64,000 nt of DNA, taken from Ahrensia sp. GTDB lineage: Bacteria; Pseudomonadota; Alphaproteobacteria; Rhizobiales; Rhizobiaceae. The position numbers were made by a program, and so were the translations under genes. Every line of letters begins with the position of its first letter. Position 1 is the stretch's first letter. The notes under the pieces are model-generated. The model ran no database searches and was not told the DNA's origin. It saw only the letters and a list, made by a program, of their open reading frames with translations. Shown here piece by piece: positions 60,990 to 64,000 of the stretch. The stretch covers positions 15,290 through 79,289 of the forward strand of contig NZXU01000006.1 in the NCBI GenBank assembly GCA_002698425.1. The letters are read 5' to 3'.

Positions 60990-61907
60990 ATGGATGTCCT
61001 TTCAGCTTTCCGGACCTTTATCCGAGTTGCGGAGACGGAGAGCTTCTCGGCGGCGGCCCGGGAACTGCGCGTCGGCCAGCCGGCGATCTCGAAGCAAATC
61101 GCCGCTTTGGAGGAGCATCTCGGCACAAGGCTGCTGCAGCGTTCCACCCGCTCGCTGGCCTTGACCGACGAAGGAATTGAATTCCTCAGCCAGGCGCGCG
61201 CCGCCGTCGAGGCGGCGGACGAAGCTGTCGAGGGGATGCGCGGCCGGGACGGCCATGTGTCCGGCGTGCTGCGGATGACGGCCAGCGCGAGCTTCGCGCG
61301 CATGCATATCGTACCGCGCCTGCCATTGCTGGCGGTCCGCCACCCGGAATTGCGTGTCGACCTCGTCCTCCAGGACGAAGCCGTGGACATGGTGGAACAG
61401 GGGCTCGACCTGGCCATTCGCTTCGGCGAACCGCACGAGCCGAACCTGATTGCGCGCCGCCTCGGCACCATGCGCATGATCATCGTCGCATCGAAGGATT
61501 ATCTGAAGGCGAAGGGCCGCCCGGCGACGCCCGAGGATCTGCAGAACCACAGTTGCCTGGTCTTCAGCGGCGTCGCCGACGCAGACCAGTGGCCGTTCAT
61601 CGAAGACAACCAGACCCGGTTCGTCGGCGTGAACTGGCGCGTGCGGATCAACAATTCCGACGCGCTCCGACAGGCGGTGCTGTCGGGCCTCGGAATTGCG
61701 CTGATGCCGAGCTGGCAGTTCCCGGATTTATGGGAGAACGAAACGCTGGAGACGCTTTTCGACGAAGCCGAGAAACCTTCAATGCCGATGTATGCCGTCT
61801 ATCCGTCGCGTCGCTACACGCCGGCCAAGGTGCGCGCGATGATCGATTTTCTGCAACACGAAATCAGTATCGATCCGACGATGACGGGCGGCATTGGCCT
61901 CGTCTGA
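60990..61907 (+). CDS. LysR-family transcriptional regulator
   Basis: 305 aa. Helix-turn-helix in residues 5-62 (FIRVAETESFSAAARELRVG, QPAISKQIAALEEHLGTRLL) and a PBP2-type effector domain (about 92-295). Same subfamily as the partial regulator at the window start (CrgA-like). Divergent from the autotransporter gene across 204 bp and convergent with the peroxiredoxin gene, either of which it may control. Confidence 0.92.
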   Translation: MDVLSAFRTFIRVAETESFSAAARELRVGQPAISKQIAALEEHLGTRLLQRSTRSLALTDEGIEFLSQARAAVEAADEAVEGMRGRDGHVSGVLRMTASASFARMHIVPRLPLLAVRHPELRVDLVLQDEAVDMVEQGLDLAIRFGEPHEPNLIARRLGTMRMIIVASKDYLKAKGRPATPEDLQNHSCLVFSGVADADQWPFIEDNQTRFVGVNWRVRINNSDALRQAVLSGLGIALMPSWQFPDLWENETLETLFDEAEKPSMPMYAVYPSRRYTPAKVRAMIDFLQHEISIDPTMTGGIGLV

Positions 61908-61920
61908 GGACCGGACCGCG

Positions 61921-62592
61921 TCAGGCCGGCTCGCGCCGGTCGAGCCGCTGCAGCAAACGGTCGCGCAATTCTGACGGTTCCATGCGCATGGACGGATGCG
62001 GATAGGCGTTCGCGCAGAGGATGGCGCCGTCGGCATCGACAAGGAATGTCGCCTCCAGCGGCAACGACCAGTCACCCGACTCGTTCATTGCTGCGAGATC
62101 GACGCCGTTGCTCTTGTAAAGCTGGATCATCGCCTCCGTGACGTGGACACGGACGCCCATCGCCTCCGAAAGCTTCTGTTCGGGATCGGTCAGGAGCACA
62201 TAGCCGAGCATGTTCCTGGAGGCGGCCGCGGGCAGCGCCGTGTGGCAGCGCGGCGTGACGCCGATCATCACCGCCCCGTTATCGGCCAGGACGGCGCGCA
62301 CCTCCTCATAGGCCCGCATCGACGTCGTGCTGTAAGGACACCAGTCGCCGCGAAAGAACAGCAGCGCCGTCGGCTTGCCGGCGATCAGGTCGCGAAGGGA
62401 GACCGCGCTGCCATCGGCAGCAATCAGCGTCTCGTCCGGAACGGTCTTCGGACATTTCAGGACTGTCCCCTCCCCGGTTGCAAGGCTCGCCTGGATTTCC
62501 GCCGCCTGCTCGCAGGCAGCCGCAATCGCCGGCCCGGCATTGCGGGACATCGCATCGCGCAGAAATCTCAGTTTCGCATTCAGGGACATCAC
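61921..62592 (-). CDS. AhpC/TSA peroxiredoxin-like protein
   Basis: 223 aa. A helical head of about 55 residues precedes a thioredoxin fold with TALLFFRGDWCPYSTTSMRA; the peroxidatic Cys is present but the partner position is Ser (CPYS), so it would act as a one-Cys enzyme or use another thiol. DADGAILCANAYPHPSMR near the end is typical of this group. Probably reduces peroxides in the cytoplasm. Confidence 0.85.
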   Translation of the reverse strand: MMSLNAKLRFLRDAMSRNAGPAIAAACEQAAEIQASLATGEGTVLKCPKTVPDETLIAADGSAVSLRDLIAGKPTALLFFRGDWCPYSTTSMRAYEEVRAVLADNGAVMIGVTPRCHTALPAAASRNMLGYVLLTDPEQKLSEAMGVRVHVTEAMIQLYKSNGVDLAAMNESGDWSLPLEATFLVDADGAILCANAYPHPSMRMEPSELRDRLLQRLDRREPA

Positions 62593-62617
62593 GTCACCGG
62601 TTCAGGACCTTTGGAAC

Positions 62618-62654
62618 AATAACAAAATCGCGGAGGATGTGAACATCCTCCGCG
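62618..62654 (-). terminator. Terminator of the small secreted gene 62771-63100
   Basis: Perfect 12-bp stem CGCGGAGGATGT/ACATCCTCCGCG with a 2-base gap; read on the minus strand it is followed by ATTTTGTTATTG. It also lies just upstream of the peroxiredoxin start, insulating it. Confidence 0.8.
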
Positions 62655-62770
62655 TATCGAGAATTTCGATGAGCCGACGGAAGCCCTGCCGGCATCATCG
62701 GTCTGTTGCGTATGATCGCATCGGGCGGAAGCCAGGGCCGGGAGATTTGCCCCGACGTCCGTACCGCGAC

Positions 62771-63100
62771 TTAGCGCAGGTAGAAGGTCACGCCGCCATT
62801 CGCTGCGACGGAAGCGCCCACGACGTTACCAATCTGGACATTCCGGCCAGTCAGATCGCGAAGCAGCGACGGGTTCGAGCGGATCGCGCTCTGGACGTCA
62901 TCGGCCTGCTGCGATGCACGGGCATTGACATTGTAAGCCTTGGAATCGTCGAGTGCGTCGATACGCTTCACGGTGTATTCGCCGGACTGGACCGCTTCGA
63001 TTGCGCCGGACAGGTTGTTCCACGGAGCAGCATGGGCCGGAGCGGCGATGGAGAGAGCCGACAGAGTGGCGGCGGCGGCGAGGGTGACAAAAGTCTTCAT
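62771..63100 (-). CDS. Small secreted hypothetical protein
   Basis: 109 aa from ATG 63100 (AAAGGAAAG upstream). Signal peptide MKTFVTLAAAATLSALSIAA ending PAHA, then a small mixed domain with a repeated Asp-Asp helix (IDALDDSKAYNVNARASQQA) and a C-terminal strand GGVTFYLR. No family recognised; typical small periplasmic protein. Own terminator. Confidence 0.72.
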   Translation of the reverse strand: MKTFVTLAAAATLSALSIAAPAHAAPWNNLSGAIEAVQSGEYTVKRIDALDDSKAYNVNARASQQADDVQSAIRSNPSLLRDLTGRNVQIGNVVGASVAANGGVTFYLR

Positions 63101-63150
63101 TGTACTTTCCTTTCGAATTTTGACGAGTTGCCGCCTGCTGGCGAACAACC

Positions 63151-63217
63151 TCGAAACGGCCCGGTGGCCGGTGGCTGTGGGGAGTCAGGAGGGGATCCGA
63201 CCACCGCGCCGTTTCGA
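63151..63217. repeat. Long inverted repeat, 17-bp arms
   Basis: TCGAAACGGCCCGGTGG at 63151-63167 and CCACCGCGCCGTTTCGA at 63201-63217 pair at 16 of 17 positions across a 33-bp loop. It lies between oppositely oriented small genes and has no T run on either side. Confidence 0.6.
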
Positions 63218-63379
63218 TGAGTGGTATATGATTGATGCCAACCGGATCAGTAGGACGGATTTTCTCATATGCTTCATTCCTGCAGGGAATTAGTAATTTT
63301 GAACGCAGACTGACCGATCCGTTCAGCGCGGGTTCATCCGGATCTTGAGAGCATTGCGGGAAAAGGCCGAGGTCCGCCC

Positions 63380-63547
63380 ATGCTTGCCCGCAGGTTCACA
63401 ATCGTCTGTCTTGTCGCCGGGATCGCCGGCGGCTGGTTCGCCATGCTGGTCCAGGAAAACGCCCGATCGCCCCATACATGGAGAGCCGAGACGCTGCGCG
63501 TCTGTCCCTTCGGCGTGACGCCGGACTGCTTGCGCCTGCTCAACTGA
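63380..63547 (+). CDS. Very small membrane-anchored protein (55 aa)
   Basis: Starts MLARRFTIVCLVAGIAGGWF, one membrane or signal segment, then a short external tail with two cysteines (RVCPFGVTPDCLRLLN). GAGG lies 8 bp before the ATG. No family recognised; coding is supported by ribosome site, start and topology only. Confidence 0.5.
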   Translation: MLARRFTIVCLVAGIAGGWFAMLVQENARSPHTWRAETLRVCPFGVTPDCLRLLN

Positions 63548-63671
63548 GGTGTCCGCCGCCGCCGCGGCAGCGACGGCCGGCGGGAAAAATCGAGAGGTTT
63601 CCAGGCGTTTATCTTTCTGAACGCCAAATGAATATCGGCCTCAGCACCGGTTCACGGCGGCTCCGGCATAG

Positions 63672-63693
63672 TCCCTTCAACAGTTCGAAGGGA
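63672..63693 (+). promoter_or_regulatory. Hairpin that covers the ribosome binding site of the next gene
   Basis: TCCCTTC and GAAGGGA pair perfectly over an 8-base loop; GAAGGGA is the ribosome binding site of the gene at 63701. Such pairing can make translation temperature- or ligand-dependent, or may just lower expression. Confidence 0.5.
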
Positions 63694-63700
63694 TACACCG

Positions 63701-63877
63701 ATGAAAACGACCACACGCCGCTTCCAGACCATCCGCATCGCCATCCGCGCCGGCGTGCTCGCACTCGCCATGATCGGCCCGCTGGCCGGCTTCGCCGCCG
63801 CCCAGGACGACGGTGCCCGGCGCGGTAATTCCGGCGCCGGCTTCGTTCTTTATGTCTCGCTCATTCGCAACGCGTAA
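63701..63877 (+). CDS. Very small secreted protein (58 aa)
   Basis: MKTTTRRFQTIRIAIRAGVL then ALAMIGPLAGFAAAQ forms a signal peptide; the mature part is about 23 residues (DDGARRGNSGAGFVLYVSLI and end). GAAGGGA ribosome site 7 bp upstream, within a hairpin. No function recognised. Confidence 0.55.
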   Translation: MKTTTRRFQTIRIAIRAGVLALAMIGPLAGFAAAQDDGARRGNSGAGFVLYVSLIRNA

Positions 63878-63937
63878 TCGGGCTGCGACCGCCGGCTACG
63901 CGCCGGCCGCCTGCCTGTCATAGTCCGCGGCGTCGAA

Positions 63938-64000
63938 TCAGCCGCGCGAGTCCTTCACCTTCAGGTCGGTATCGAGAACCCATCCCCTCCCCCCCCCCCC
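63938..64000 (-). CDS. Possible C-terminus of a minus-strand gene (cut by window end)
   Basis: Read on the minus strand, an open frame entering through the C run ends WVLDTDLKVKDSRG then TGA. Composition is protein-like, but only about 20 codons are visible and part is homopolymer, so it is uncertain. Confidence 0.3.
   Translation of the reverse strand, partial: GGGGRGWVLDTDLKVKDSRG

Overview
The window is GC-rich DNA from an alphaproteobacterium, most likely a Hyphomicrobiales (Rhizobiales) member. This rests on gene style and operon types (alpha-2-macroglobulin plus PbpC, CecR-YbhGFSR, Nnr/Dnr-type regulation, DUF2147 and autotransporter genes) and is inference, because no rRNA or species-specific marker is present. 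Both ends look like ordinary chromosome. The middle (about 14.57 to 54.37 kb) looks like one integrated genomic island.

Left chromosome (1-14.5 kb): the 3' part of a LysR regulator; pbpC and a giant periplasmic alpha-2-macroglobulin overlapping on the minus strand; then a tight five-gene plus-strand operon of the cecR-ybhG-ybhF-ybhS-ybhR type (TetR regulator, membrane fusion protein, double ATPase, two permeases), ending in a hairpin plus T run.

Island (14574-54369): a 17-bp exact direct repeat of the 3' end of tRNA-Ser(GCU) lies at 14574-14590 and 54353-54369. A large tyrosine integrase sits just inside the tRNA end, and each end carries a triplet of GATACAC-like repeats with a 12-bp period that could be integrase arm sites. 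The cargo falls in four blocks. (1) A ten-gene minus-strand nitrate respiration operon (narK fusion, narGHJI, PpiC-type isomerase, hemerythrin, carbonic anhydrase, moeA, DUF2478, nnrS), with a perfect FNR/Nnr box upstream and a divergent CRP/FNR regulator whose own box lies just before its start codon. (2) A minus-strand cassette of unknown role (30.8-37.8 kb): a split FtsH-like AAA ATPase/M41 peptidase pair, a PD-(D/E)XK-like protein, small basic proteins, a DUF3102-like protein and a 21-bp-period iteron-like repeat array. (3) A TetR-controlled DevBCA-like exporter (38.6-42.7 kb). (4) A defence-type block (43.1-52.0 kb): an unrecognised three-gene operon (HExxH protein, coiled-coil PD-(D/E)XK protein, HSDR_N-like nuclease plus P-loop ATPase) divergent from a Gabija-like OLD nuclease/UvrD helicase pair. 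An inverted repeat with core GAAAA-S-TTTTC occurs five times, all inside the island.

Right chromosome (54.35-64 kb): tRNA-Ser, a HisC-like aminotransferase, YitT membrane protein, cupin, Sel1 protein, small secreted proteins, an autotransporter-like beta-barrel protein, a LysR regulator divergent from that autotransporter gene and convergent with a peroxiredoxin-like gene, and three very small secreted or membrane proteins. The last bases are a C homopolymer. No CRISPR array, rRNA or intact insertion sequence was seen.
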